Below the pieces are notes generated by a model that saw only the letters and a program-made list of their open reading frames with translations, made no database searches and was not told the origin of the DNA. Below are positions 1-7,195 of a DNA stretch of 64,000 nucleotides, piece after piece (position 1 is the first letter of the stretch; every line of letters begins with the position of its first letter). Made by a program: the position numbers and the translations under genes. Origin of the DNA: Anaerocaecibacter muris (GTDB lineage: Bacteria; Bacillota; Clostridia; Christensenellales; Pumilibacteraceae); NCBI RefSeq assembly GCF_943192945.1, contig NZ_CALPCE010000001.1:336107-400106 (forward strand). Direction: 5' to 3'.

Positions 1-273
1 GTCGAGTCCGCCTTTGGAATGGGCTATCAGATTGACTTTGTCGGTGTGTTCGAGTTCGAGTATTTTTAGTATGTGCGATTTAAGTTGTTCGGCGTTGTTT
101 TCTATACTGCCAAACCCGTCCGTTTTTGCGGTGTAAACTTTATAGCCCTGACGTTTTAAAGTTTTTTCGATACGTCCGAACGCCTTGAAAAACACAATGT
201 CTTTCAAGATAATACCGTGTACCAACACGATCGGGTATCGGGTATGTTTTTGCGGCTGCGGCGTCTTTTTCAT
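1..273 (-). CDS. Lipase-like alpha/beta hydrolase, N-terminal part only
   Basis: The gene runs off the left edge, so only the first 91 residues are visible. Read on the minus strand from an ATG at 273, the protein shows VLVHGI near residues 17-22, the oxyanion-loop motif of the triacylglycerol lipase family, and AHSKGG near residues 85-90, the nucleophile elbow with Ser in a G/A-x-S-x-G setting. No signal peptide is visible; the N-terminus is basic and Pro/Gln-rich. Known members hydrolyse ester bonds of lipids or short esters; the substrate here cannot be told. A stop codon lies upstream in frame, so the ATG at 273 is the only reasonable start. No Shine-Dalgarno sequence is seen and the likely promoter sits almost at the start codon. 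Confidence 0.75.
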   Translation of the reverse strand, partial: MKKTPQPQKHTRYPIVLVHGIILKDIVFFKAFGRIEKTLKRQGYKVYTAKTDGFGSIENNAEQLKSHILKILELEHTDKVNLIAHSKGGLD

Positions 274-282
274 ATCTATTAC

Positions 283-311
283 ATTTTATCACAATCGGCA
301 AATTAAATCAA
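283..311 (-). promoter_or_regulatory. Sigma-A promoter for the lipase gene
   Basis: On the minus strand, TTGATT (306-311) and TAAAAT (283-288) are separated by 17 bases. The expected transcription start lies only about 3 bases before the lipase ATG at 273, so the mRNA would be essentially leaderless. Confidence 0.5.
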
Positions 312-357
312 TAATTATATTAAAAAGTAACGGCATGGCGAACAATGTAGAAATCGG

Positions 358-387
358 TTGACAAATATCGACTATTGACGATATAAT
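358..387 (+). promoter_or_regulatory. Sigma-A promoter for the FNT channel gene
   Basis: TTGACA (358-363) and TATAAT (382-387) match consensus with an 18-base spacer. The expected start of transcription, about 7 bases after the -10 box, falls on the ATG at 394, which has no Shine-Dalgarno sequence. The mRNA is predicted to be leaderless. Confidence 0.75.
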
Positions 388-393
388 AGATTT

Positions 394-1185
394 ATGAACC
401 AACCGAAAGATATAGCGTTAAACTATATAAGCGTCGCGCAGGGTAAGACGACGCAAAAGTGGTATAAGTTGCTTATACTTGCTGTGCTTGCGGGCGCGTT
501 TATTGCGCTGGGCGGCGCGTTGGCGACATTTGCGGGCGCGGGTTTTACAGGCACACAGGCAAGTCTTATTAAAGGCGCGGTTTTCCCGTTGGGACTTATG
601 CTTGTTGTCGTTTGCGGCGCGGAGCTATTTACGGGCAACAGTTTGTTGATTGCGCCGCTGATCAATAAGGATATTAAGATTACGGGCATGCTCAAAAATT
701 GGGGCATTTTGTATATAGGTAACTTTATCGGCGCGGTCGTAATAGCCGTTCTTGTCGTGTTTAGCCATGCTTACGGCGACGCGGCTGCGGCGGCGAGCGT
801 TGCGACAGCCGCGGCGAAGTGCAATTTGAGCTTTGGCGACGCAATGCTTCGCGGCATACTTTGCAATATGTTGGTATGCCTTGCGGTATGGGCGTCTATG
901 GCGAGCAAGAACGTTGCGGGCAAGATATTAGCTATTTATTTGCCTGTATTCGCGTTTGTAGTATGCGGGTTTGAACATAGCATAGCAAACATGTATTACA
1001 TAACGTCGGGATTGATGACGTCCGCCGAATACGGAATTGTTGCGGCGGGGCTTAACTTCGGCAACGGATTATTGTACAGTTTGCTCCCGTCCACATTGGG
1101 CAATATTATAGGCGGCGGGCTGATTGCCGTCGCGTATTGGGCGGTTTATTTTAAACGCGAAAAGCCCAAAGATCCGCAACAATAA
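394..1185 (+). CDS. Formate/nitrite transporter (FNT) family channel
   Basis: This 263-residue membrane protein belongs to the FNT family (FocA, NirC, HSC), pentameric channels that move formate, nitrite or hydrosulfide across the cytoplasmic membrane. It has the family length and six predicted membrane segments. Family signatures are visible: AELFTGN at residues 76-82 (segment 2 region), RGILCNMLV at 153-161, and GFEHSIANM at 192-200, where His195 matches the central pore histidine of FocA. Which anion it carries cannot be decided from sequence. It is followed after 23 bases by degV, so the two may be co-transcribed. The start lies at the predicted transcription start, with no ribosome binding site and no better start nearby. 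Confidence 0.88.
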   Translation: MNQPKDIALNYISVAQGKTTQKWYKLLILAVLAGAFIALGGALATFAGAGFTGTQASLIKGAVFPLGLMLVVVCGAELFTGNSLLIAPLINKDIKITGMLKNWGILYIGNFIGAVVIAVLVVFSHAYGDAAAAASVATAAAKCNLSFGDAMLRGILCNMLVCLAVWASMASKNVAGKILAIYLPVFAFVVCGFEHSIANMYYITSGLMTSAEYGIVAAGLNFGNGLLYSLLPSTLGNIIGGGLIAVAYWAVYFKREKPKDPQQ

Positions 1186-1208
1186 ACTAAAATAATACAG
1201 GTGATTTT

Positions 1209-2054
1209 ATGATTAAATTATTGGTAGATTCCGCATCGGATATAGATTTGACCGAAGCGCGTGATCTCGGTATCGAACTTATTCCCATGCTTATTACAAT
1301 CGGCGAAAAAGAGTATTCCGACGGCGTGGGTTTGTCGCACAAGGAATTTTTTGAAAAGTTGATAGAAAGCGACGAGCTTCCGCAGACAAGCCAGATAAAC
1401 GAGTGTCGGTTCGACGAGCGGTTTTCCGCTTTGACGGCAAACGGCGACGATGTGATTGCTATTGTTTTGTCATCCAAACTCTCCGGCACTTATGATTGCG
1501 CTTGTCGCGCCGCACAAAAGTATGACGGCAAAGTTCGAGTGGTTGACAGTCTTAACGCGAGCGCGGGCGAGCGTATTTTGTGCATGCATGCCGTAAAACT
1601 TATTAACGAAGGGCGACTGTCTGCGGCGGAAATAGTTGACGAACTCAATATTAAAAAGACCAAGATACGCTTTTTGGCGTTGCTCGGCACTTTGGAATAT
1701 CTTAAAAAGGGCGGACGAATTTCGTCGGTCGTGGCGTTTGCGGGCGAAATGTTTTCCATTAAGCCCGTCGTATCCGTTACTGACGGCGAAGTCAAGTTGG
1801 TCGGCAAGGCTATGGGCTCGAAGCGTGGAAGCAACTTGCTTTCGCAGTTTATAGACAAGTACGGAGTGAATTTCGATATGCCGTTTGCTCTTGTGTATTC
1901 GGGGCTTACCGATGAATTTTTGACTAAATACATCACCGACAGCGAAAAACTTTGGGTAGGGAAAACAGATTACTTGCCAAAGTATTTAATAGGCAGTACG
2001 ATTGGCACGCATATCGGTCCCGGCGCAATCGGGGTTGCATTCTTTACCGAATAA
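1209..2054 (+). CDS. DegV family fatty-acid-binding protein
   Basis: A 281-residue DegV protein. The family folds into two domains that hold a fatty acid; related FakB proteins present fatty acids to the kinase FakA, which makes acyl-phosphate for phospholipid synthesis. Visible family marks are DSASD at residues 7-11, PQTSQ at 58-62, LSGTY at 91-95 and LEYLKKGGRIS at 162-172. The start is supported by AGGTG a few bases upstream of the ATG. No fakA gene is seen in the window, so a role as FakB is inference. Length is normal and nothing looks broken. Confidence 0.88.
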   Translation: MIKLLVDSASDIDLTEARDLGIELIPMLITIGEKEYSDGVGLSHKEFFEKLIESDELPQTSQINECRFDERFSALTANGDDVIAIVLSSKLSGTYDCACRAAQKYDGKVRVVDSLNASAGERILCMHAVKLINEGRLSAAEIVDELNIKKTKIRFLALLGTLEYLKKGGRISSVVAFAGEMFSIKPVVSVTDGEVKLVGKAMGSKRGSNLLSQFIDKYGVNFDMPFALVYSGLTDEFLTKYITDSEKLWVGKTDYLPKYLIGSTIGTHIGPGAIGVAFFTE

Positions 2055-2061
2055 AATCCGT

Positions 2062-2091
2062 TTGATCGTTATCGCGATTATAAGCTATAAT
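2062..2091 (+). promoter_or_regulatory. Sigma-A promoter for the MFS transporter
   Basis: TTGATC (2062-2067) and TATAAT (2086-2091) with an 18-base spacer. The predicted transcription start near 2098 leaves a leader of about 11 bases carrying GAAGG just before the ATG at 2109. Confidence 0.55.
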
Positions 2092-2108
2092 GTCGGACGA
2101 AGGACGTT

Positions 2109-3371
2109 ATGTTCGGATTGTTAATAACAATAATATACGTCAGTTTTATTAGTTTGGGCTTGCCCGATTCGCTTTTGGGCGCGGCGTGGCCTGTCATGCG
2201 CGTAGAGTTTTCCGCGCCGTTGTCGTATGCCGGTATAATTTCCATGATTATAAGCGGCGGCACAATTATGTCCAGTTTGTTAAGCGACAGGCTAACCAAA
2301 AAATTCGGCACGGGCTTGGTTACGGCGATTAGCGTTGCCATGACCGCCGCCGCGTTGTTTTGTTTTTCTGTAAGCACGCAATTATGGATGCTGTTTGTAT
2401 TTGCCGTGCCTTACGGCTTGGGCGCGGGCGGCGTGGACGCGTCGCTCAATAATTACGTCGCGTTGCATTTGAAAAGCCGGCACATGAGTTGGCTACACTG
2501 CATGTGGGGCGTCGGCGCCGCCGTAAGCCCTTACATAATGAGTTATGCGCTTACGGGCGGAAGCGGCTGGCAACAGGGCTATCTTATTGTCGCTATAATA
2601 CAGATTGTATTGTCGGTCTTTATATTCGTAAGTTTGCCGTTGTGGAAAAAGAAACCGCTTGCGATCGCTTCCGAAGCGGTTGAAGTCGCAGAGGAAAACA
2701 AAACGGACGAGGAGCCGTCTGTGAGTGAATCGACGGGCGAAATTGCGGACAATATCGAAAAGTCGGAAACGAAAAGTAAGCCGCTGTCGTTTAAGCAGAT
2801 TTTAAAAACGTCGGGCGCGGTGCCGTGCTTTATTTGCTTTTTTTGCTATTGCGCGCTCGAACAAACGGCAATGCTGTGGTCGAGCAGTTATATGGTATAC
2901 CACAACGGATTGAGCGTGGAAACCGCCGCGGGCTTTGCGAGTTTGTTCTTTATAGGGATTACGTCAGGCAGGGCTGTAAACGGTTTTTTGACTTTTAAAT
3001 TCGGCGATAAGACGTTGATAAGAGCGGGACAGTGCATTATGCTTTGCGGCGCGGCGTTTATATTTATTCCCGACGTTCCCGTAGTTACGTATATCGGATT
3101 TACTTTGCTCGGTTTGGGTTGTGCGCCTGTGTATCCGAGTATTATTCACATGACCCCGACGCTGTTCGGCGCGGATAAATCGCAAGCAATGATAGGCGTG
3201 CAAATGGCGAGCGCGTATCTCGGTTCGTGCTTTGCGCCGCCGCTATACGGGCTTATGGCAAACCATATCAGTCAAGCGGTGTTGCCGTACTATTTGTTGG
3301 TGCTGCTCGCGCTGATGGTTGTCATGCACGAACTGACCGTCAAAAAGACGGCTAAAAATGTAATGACATAG
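2109..3371 (+). CDS. Major facilitator superfamily transporter
   Basis: A 420-residue integral membrane protein with the two-times-six helix layout of MFS permeases. Residues 1-185 hold the first six hydrophobic segments, starting LPDSLLGAAWP, and residues 230-415 the second six. The central cytoplasmic loop (about 190-228) is unusually acidic and Lys/Glu/Ser-rich. The GxGxG-type pattern YGLGAGGVDAS around residues 98-108 recalls fucose/glucose permease-like members, but the substrate is unknown. It has its own promoter and ribosome binding site, ends about 90 bases before the promoter of the queuosine operon, and does not appear to be part of that operon. Confidence 0.82.
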   Translation: MFGLLITIIYVSFISLGLPDSLLGAAWPVMRVEFSAPLSYAGIISMIISGGTIMSSLLSDRLTKKFGTGLVTAISVAMTAAALFCFSVSTQLWMLFVFAVPYGLGAGGVDASLNNYVALHLKSRHMSWLHCMWGVGAAVSPYIMSYALTGGSGWQQGYLIVAIIQIVLSVFIFVSLPLWKKKPLAIASEAVEVAEENKTDEEPSVSESTGEIADNIEKSETKSKPLSFKQILKTSGAVPCFICFFCYCALEQTAMLWSSSYMVYHNGLSVETAAGFASLFFIGITSGRAVNGFLTFKFGDKTLIRAGQCIMLCGAAFIFIPDVPVVTYIGFTLLGLGCAPVYPSIIHMTPTLFGADKSQAMIGVQMASAYLGSCFAPPLYGLMANHISQAVLPYYLLVLLALMVVMHELTVKKTAKNVMT

Positions 3372-3462
3372 GTTGTCGCTTATAAACGCAATGCAAAAAA
3401 TGACGCTTGTTACGTCGATTGGGTATTTTTAAAATATGCAGAGCGTAAACCCTTCGATTGAG

Positions 3463-3491
3463 TTGACATACGTGTTGCGGAGTGGTATTAT
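3463..3491 (+). promoter_or_regulatory. Sigma-A promoter of the preQ1 operon
   Basis: Perfect TTGACA (3463-3468), 17-base spacer and TATTAT (3486-3491). The predicted transcript starts around 3498 and runs into the aptamer-like leader before queD. Confidence 0.8.
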
Positions 3492-3504
3492 ATAGTTAAT
3501 TAAA

Positions 3505-3549
3505 CGGACAGTTCGTTTGCGCCATCCTGTCGTTAAACAAAACCAGGGC
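3505..3549 (+). promoter_or_regulatory. Putative preQ1 riboswitch aptamer (preQ1-I-like)
   Basis: The leader contains a 5-bp stem GACAG (3507-3511) with CTGTC (3527-3531), a pyrimidine-containing loop TTCG...GCGCCATC, and an A-rich tail TTAAACAAAACCAGGG (3533-3548) whose GGC (3547-3549) can pair with GCC (3521-3523) in the loop to form a pseudoknot. This stem, loop, A-rich tail and terminal G run is the layout of preQ1-I aptamers; the tail is very close to that of the Thermoanaerobacter tengcongensis aptamer as I remember it. The loop is longer than usual. Position directly before the preQ1 biosynthesis genes and before a terminator supports ligand-controlled attenuation. The exact class is uncertain. 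Confidence 0.62.
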
Positions 3550-3606
3550 ATCTTAATGAGAAAAGTCTTTTAGGGTGCAGTCGTTTTGTAGCGACTGTAT
3601 TTTTTT
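3548..3606 (+). terminator. Attenuator: competing hairpin and intrinsic terminator before queD
   Basis: A terminator stem TGCAGTCG (3576-3583) / CGACTGTA (3592-3599) is followed by seven T (3600-3606). An alternative 9-bp stem, GCATCTTAA (3548-3556) with TTAGGGTGC (3570-3578), overlaps both the last G of the aptamer and the first three bases of the terminator stem. This is the arrangement of a riboswitch expression platform: binding of preQ1 would be expected to favour termination. Confidence 0.7.
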
Positions 3607-3623
3607 CGCAACGGGAGAGATAT

Positions 3624-4043
3624 ATGTATTATTTAAAAACTTCGGCATGTTTTGACAGCGCGCACTTTCTTCACGGATATAACGGCAAGTGCGCAAACAT
3701 CCACGGTCACCACTGGGTGGTGGAAGTAAAGATAAGCGGTGACAAATTGCAAAAAAGCGGTGAAAAGCGCGGTATGCTTTTGGATTTCGGCGATTTTAAG
3801 CAGACGGTTAAAGAGCTTGCGGAAGGCTTTGACCATAAACTTATTTACGAAAAAAACACCCTTAAACCCGTTACCGTTGCCGCGCTTAAAGAAGAAGGGT
3901 TTTCGATGATCGAAACGGATTTCAGACCAACTGCCGAAAACTTCGCCGCGCACATATATGCCGAACTTTGCAACAAAGGCTTGCCCGTATCCTGCGTGGA
4001 AGTTTATGAAACGCCCAAGAACTGCGCGGTGTACGGTGAGTAA
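3624..4043 (+). CDS. queD: 6-carboxy-5,6,7,8-tetrahydropterin synthase QueD
   Basis: QueD converts dihydroneopterin triphosphate to 6-carboxytetrahydropterin, the second step of preQ1 synthesis in the cytoplasm. At 139 residues it has the usual length. The zinc ligands are visible as His14 (DSAH) and His27/His29 (IHGHH), the catalytic Cys23 sits in GKCANIHGHH, and the DH pair at 70-71 and Glu129 complete the PTPS-like active site. MLLDFGDF (51-58) is also typical. It is the first gene of the queuosine-precursor operon, behind the preQ1-like leader; the ATG follows GGGAGAGA. The next gene starts one base after its stop codon. Confidence 0.95.
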   Translation: MYYLKTSACFDSAHFLHGYNGKCANIHGHHWVVEVKISGDKLQKSGEKRGMLLDFGDFKQTVKELAEGFDHKLIYEKNTLKPVTVAALKEEGFSMIETDFRPTAENFAAHIYAELCNKGLPVSCVEVYETPKNCAVYGE

Positions 4044-4044
4044 T

Positions 4045-4710
4045 ATGTCATGTTTTAAAGTTGCCGAAAAGTTTGTAAGCATAAACGGAGAAGGTCAGCG
4101 CGCGGGCGAGCTTGCCGTGTTTTTGAGATTTTGCGGTTGCAATCTAAATTGCGACTATTGCGACACGCGCTGGGCAAATACCGCAGACGTAAAATACGAA
4201 CTTGCTTCTGCGGAAGATCTTGTTACATACGTAAAATCGACGGGCGTAAAAAACGTTACCTTGACGGGCGGGGAGCCGCTTTTGCAAGCGGATATTGCGC
4301 GACTTATAGTTCTTCTGGGCGCGTCGGGCGCAGAGGTTGAAATAGAAACCAACGGAAGCGTGTCGTTGGAAGAAATAAATTCCCTTAAGCCGCGTCCCTC
4401 CGTTACCGCCGATTATAAACTTCCGTCAAGCGGAATGGAAAAATATATGTTGACCGAAAACTTTTCTTGCCTTACGTTACGTGATGCGGTCAAGTTTGTG
4501 GTAGGGGACATGTGCGATCTTGCGCGTGCGGAGGAGATTATAAACGAGTACGGACTAATAGACAGGTGCCGTGTTTATTTCAGCCCGGTGTTCGGAAAAA
4601 TCATGCCCGAAGAAATCGTGGAGTTTATGAAAGAGCGTAAACTTAACGGCGCACGTCTGCAATTACAGTTGCACAAAATTATATGGAAACCCGATATGCG
4701 CGGGGTATAG
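4045..4710 (+). CDS. queE: 7-carboxy-7-deazaguanine synthase QueE (radical SAM)
   Basis: QueE rearranges 6-carboxytetrahydropterin to 7-carboxy-7-deazaguanine using S-adenosylmethionine and a [4Fe-4S] cluster. The 221-residue protein carries the cluster motif C-x3-C-x2-C as Cys32, Cys36 and Cys39 in GCNLNCDYCDT, and the SAM-binding TGGEP at 74-78. FVSINGEGQ near the N-terminus is the family's opening motif. The reading frame stays open upstream to 3958, but the ATG at 4045, just after the queD stop, gives the normal N-terminus and is chosen. The partner genes on both sides make the assignment firm. Confidence 0.94.
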   Translation: MSCFKVAEKFVSINGEGQRAGELAVFLRFCGCNLNCDYCDTRWANTADVKYELASAEDLVTYVKSTGVKNVTLTGGEPLLQADIARLIVLLGASGAEVEIETNGSVSLEEINSLKPRPSVTADYKLPSSGMEKYMLTENFSCLTLRDAVKFVVGDMCDLARAEEIINEYGLIDRCRVYFSPVFGKIMPEEIVEFMKERKLNGARLQLQLHKIIWKPDMRGV

Positions 4711-4718
4711 GAGAAAGT

Positions 4719-5291
4719 ATGAATATAAGCGAAATAGAAAAACATGTCCGCGGGTTATTAGTCGCCATTGGCGAAGACCCCGACAGGGAAGGTCTGCGCG
4801 AAACGCCCGCACGAGTGGCGCGCATGTACGAAGAAGCGTTTGAAGGGATAAAATACACTAACCGCGAAATAGCGGATATGTTCGGAAAAACGTTTGAAAT
4901 TCCGTCCGACCCGAATTCGGGCGGCGCGGTAGTCATAAAGGACATTAGCGTGTTCAGCTATTGCGAGCATCATTTAGCACTTATGTACGATATGAAAGTT
5001 GACGTGGCGTATGTTCCGCGAGGGAGAGTTTTGGGATTGAGCAAAATCGCTCGCATTTGCGATATGGCGGCAAAGCGGTTGCAATTGCAGGAGCGTTTGG
5101 GGCGGGATATTGCCGAGATAATTTCGCTTGCGGCTTTATCTCCCGACGTAGGCGTAAGGATAGAGGGTTGTCACAGCTGTATGACATCGCGCGGGATAAA
5201 AAACGTATCGTCAAAAACGGTTACCAAAACTTACTTCGGGGCGTTCAAAGACGATGTTTCGTTACAAAATCTTTTAGGGGATAGGCTATGA
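4719..5291 (+). CDS. folE: GTP cyclohydrolase I
   Basis: FolE opens GTP to dihydroneopterin triphosphate, the shared first step of folate and queuosine synthesis. In the 190-residue protein the zinc site is Cys82 and His85 (CEHH) with Cys154 in GCHSCM, and His152 matches the catalytic histidine. RGRVLGLSK at 101-109 is a family signature. The frame is open further upstream, but the ATG at 4719 has a good GGAGAAAG site and gives the normal N-terminus. Its place between queE and queC suggests that it mainly feeds preQ1 synthesis; whether the genome has another folE for folate cannot be seen. Its stop overlaps the queC start. Confidence 0.95.
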   Translation: MNISEIEKHVRGLLVAIGEDPDREGLRETPARVARMYEEAFEGIKYTNREIADMFGKTFEIPSDPNSGGAVVIKDISVFSYCEHHLALMYDMKVDVAYVPRGRVLGLSKIARICDMAAKRLQLQERLGRDIAEIISLAALSPDVGVRIEGCHSCMTSRGIKNVSSKTVTKTYFGAFKDDVSLQNLLGDRL

Positions 5292-5974
5292 AAGCATTAG
5301 TTTTATTAAGCGGCGGAGTGGACAGCGCGACTTGTCTCGGGCTGGCGGTTCAAAAATACGGCGCGACGGAAGTTTCCGCCCTTACCGTATACTACGGTCA
5401 AACTCACAGTAAAGAACTTGACGCCGCGCAAAAAGTTGCCGACTTTTACGGCGTCGTATTAAAACGGCTGGATCTTTCGGTTATATTCGAAGGGTCGGAC
5501 TGTTCGCTCTTGGCGCAGTCGCATAATGATATACCGTTGCAAAGCTATGCCGAACAGCTTTCCGTAACGGGCGGCAAGCCCGTTTCGACTTACGTTCCTT
5601 TCCGGAACGGACTGTTTCTATCGGCGGCGGCAAGCGTAGCGCTGTCGCACGGGTGCGAAGTAATTTATTACGGCGCGCACAGTGACGACGCGGCAGGCAA
5701 CGCCTATCCCGATTGCAGTGAAAAGTTTAATTCCGCGATGGGCGAAGCTATCTATACGGGCAGCGGCGGACAGCTTAAAATACTTGCGCCTTTTGTAAAC
5801 TTAAACAAATCGCAGGTTGTCAAAAAGGGGCTCGAACTCGGAGTTCCGTATAAATATACGTGGAGCTGTTATTCGGGCGGAGAAAAACCTTGCGGCGTAT
5901 GCGCTACCTGTCGCGATCGTGCCGCCGCATTTAAAGCCAACGGAATACAAGACCCTGCAATAAAAGGAGAATAA
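5288..5974 (+). CDS. queC: 7-cyano-7-deazaguanine synthase QueC
   Basis: QueC uses ATP and ammonia to turn 7-carboxy-7-deazaguanine into the nitrile preQ0. The 228-residue protein has the ATP pyrophosphatase loop SGGVDS at residues 8-13, the family motif YVPFRNG at 102-108, and a zinc site of four cysteines (194, 202, 205, 208) in [15 protein letters not shown]. The ATG overlaps the folE stop in an ATGA, which indicates translational coupling. All expected residues are present. Confidence 0.95.
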   Translation: MKALVLLSGGVDSATCLGLAVQKYGATEVSALTVYYGQTHSKELDAAQKVADFYGVVLKRLDLSVIFEGSDCSLLAQSHNDIPLQSYAEQLSVTGGKPVSTYVPFRNGLFLSAAASVALSHGCEVIYYGAHSDDAAGNAYPDCSEKFNSAMGEAIYTGSGGQLKILAPFVNLNKSQVVKKGLELGVPYKYTWSCYSGGEKPCGVCATCRDRAAAFKANGIQDPAIKGE

Positions 5975-5975
5975 C

Positions 5976-6467
5976 ATGTCAAGAGATAAACAGAATGAAG
6001 GTATTACCTTGCTTGGAAACAACAACACCAAATATCCGCAGACTTACGACCCGTCCGTTTTGGAAACATTTGCAAACAAACACCCCGGAAGAGATTATTT
6101 CGTAAAGTTTAACTGTCCGGAATTCACAAGCCTTTGTCCGATTACGGGACAGCCCGATTTTGCTACGGTCTATATTTCGTACGTGCCGCGCGAAAAAATG
6201 GTTGAAAGCAAGTCTTTAAAGCTGTATCTTTTCGGGTTCAGAAATCGCGGCGATTTCCATGAAGACTGCGTGAACATAATTATAAACGATCTTATAGATT
6301 TGATGGATCCCGCATATATCGAAGTATGGGGCAAATTTCTTCCTCGCGGCGGAATTTCCATAGACCCTTATTGCAACTACGGCAAAAAGGGAACCAAGTG
6401 GGAACAGGTAGCTTGGGACAGGCTTGCGCGCCACGATATGTATCCCGAAAAAATCGACAACAGATAA
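5976..6467 (+). CDS. queF: NADPH-dependent 7-cyano-7-deazaguanine reductase QueF
   Basis: QueF reduces the nitrile preQ0 to the amine preQ1 with two NADPH. The 163-residue size is that of the single-domain (Bacillus YkvM-like) form. The covalent-catalysis Cys54 and Asp61 are seen in [10 protein letters not shown], the NADPH-contact motif ESKSLK at 77-82, and the conserved His95-Glu96 pair in DFHED. AAGGAG lies upstream at the end of queC. It is the last gene of the operon, followed at once by a strong terminator. With queD, queE, folE and queC the window encodes the full route from GTP to preQ1; the later tRNA steps (tgt, queA, queG/queH) are not here. Confidence 0.96.
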   Translation: MSRDKQNEGITLLGNNNTKYPQTYDPSVLETFANKHPGRDYFVKFNCPEFTSLCPITGQPDFATVYISYVPREKMVESKSLKLYLFGFRNRGDFHEDCVNIIINDLIDLMDPAYIEVWGKFLPRGGISIDPYCNYGKKGTKWEQVAWDRLARHDMYPEKIDNR

Positions 6468-6507
6468 CTAAATATCCCCGCGTATTATCGCGGGGATATT
6501 TAGTTTA
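6468..6507 (+). terminator. Terminator of the preQ1 operon
   Basis: A perfect 15-bp inverted repeat (6468-6482 with 6489-6503), six-base loop TATTAT, followed by TTT. It begins one base after the queF stop codon. Confidence 0.85.
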
Positions 6508-6668
6508 CAACGCACGTATTTTCGGACAATAACGGGCAAAATTTTTTTGTTGTGTCTAACGCAAAAATAGGGAAATGACAACGAAAATAAATTTAATCCA
6601 CGTCGTGTCGGGCATGTATTGCACGAAAAGGGGAAATACCGAAAATAGCACGATGCTCCTTTGCATAA
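6508..6668. other. Intergenic stretch with no recognised feature
   Basis: Between the queF terminator and the tRNA terminator I find no gene with a ribosome binding site, no clear promoter and no RNA I recognise. Short open frames here lack coding character. Confidence 0.5.
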
Positions 6669-6720
6669 AAAAAGACACACGCAACGGAGTTTTGCCTGCT
6701 CCTATTGCGTGTGTCTTTTT
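6669..6720 (-). terminator. Terminator of the tRNA-Gly gene
   Basis: A perfect 16-bp inverted repeat: 6669-6684 pairs with 6705-6720, with a 20-base loop. Read on the minus strand it follows the tRNA directly and ends in a run of T (AAAAAAA on the + strand). Confidence 0.85.
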
Positions 6721-6794
6721 GGAGCGGAAGACGAGATTCGAACCCGCGACCCTCACCTTGGCAAGGTGATGCTCTACCCCTGAGCCACTTCCGC
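6720..6794 (-). tRNA. tRNA-Gly, anticodon GCC
   Basis: On the minus strand the 75 bases fold as a full cloverleaf: acceptor stem GCGGAAG / CTTCCGC, D arm with AGGGGTA loop, anticodon stem TCACC / GGTGA around loop TTGCCAA (anticodon GCC), T arm with loop TTCGAAT, discriminator T, and a genomically encoded CCA end. It reads glycine codons GGC and GGT. It has its own promoter and terminator and stands alone between two + strand operons. Confidence 0.97.
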
Positions 6795-6829
6795 ATAGTT
6801 TGTTGCGCTCTGTTTAAGAGAGCATAGTA

Positions 6830-6859
6830 AATATATCACTAATAGAATATATTTGTCAA
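6830..6859 (-). promoter_or_regulatory. Promoter of the tRNA-Gly gene
   Basis: Minus strand TTGACA (6854-6859) and TATATT (6830-6835) with an 18-base spacer, about 35 bases before the mature tRNA 5' end. Confidence 0.75.
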
Positions 6860-6898
6860 GCATTTTTCATTAAAAATTCGTTAATTGCTTAAAAATGT

Positions 6899-6927
6899 TT
6901 GACAACGGAGTTAAGATGCGATATAAT
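6899..6927 (+). promoter_or_regulatory. Promoter of rpmF (and probably plsX-rnc)
   Basis: Consensus TTGACA (6899-6904), 17-base spacer and TATAAT (6922-6927), followed by AAGGAGGTGG before the rpmF ATG. It lies back to back with the tRNA-Gly promoter. Confidence 0.85.
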
Positions 6928-6953
6928 CGTGATGTAACATAAGGAGGTGGATT

Positions 6954-7142
6954 ATGGCTGTCCCCAAACATAAAACGTCTAAACAGCGCACGCATACTCG
7001 CGGCTCGCAATGGAAGCTCGCGGCGCCCACGTTGGTAGAATGTAAGAATTGTCATCAGCTCGTTCAGTTGCATCGTGTTTGCCCGAATTGCGGTTTCTAC
7101 GACACCGAACTGAAAATCGACAAAAATCAAGGTAACGACTAA
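6954..7142 (+). CDS. rpmF: 50S ribosomal protein L32
   Basis: L32 is a small protein of the large ribosomal subunit. The 62-residue sequence opens MAVPKHKTSK, which is typical, and carries four cysteines in two pairs, CKNC and CPNC, so it is the zinc-binding form. A strong AAGGAGG site precedes the ATG. The rpmF-plsX order is common in bacteria and links ribosome and lipid synthesis. The DUF177 gene (yceD) that often precedes rpmF is absent here. Confidence 0.96.
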   Translation: MAVPKHKTSKQRTHTRGSQWKLAAPTLVECKNCHQLVQLHRVCPNCGFYDTELKIDKNQGND

Positions 7143-7149
7143 AAAAATT

Positions 7150-7178
7150 TACCCCGTATATACACGGGGTATCTTTTT
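7150..7178 (+). terminator. Intrinsic terminator between rpmF and plsX
   Basis: TACCCCGT (7150-7157) and ACGGGGTA (7164-7171) form a stem followed by TCTTTTT. It starts a few bases after rpmF and ends before the plsX ribosome binding site, so it may lower expression of plsX relative to rpmF. Confidence 0.75.
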
Positions 7179-7195
7179 ATGTGTGAGAGGTTGCA

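Noticed and set aside
3395..3436. Possible terminator after the MFS gene (AATGACG ... CGTCGATT, later TTTTT)
   Set aside because: The stem is bulged and the T run is several bases away from it.
3958..4044. Upstream extension of queE into queD
   Set aside because: The extra residues do not fit the family, and the ATG at 4045 gives the standard N-terminus.
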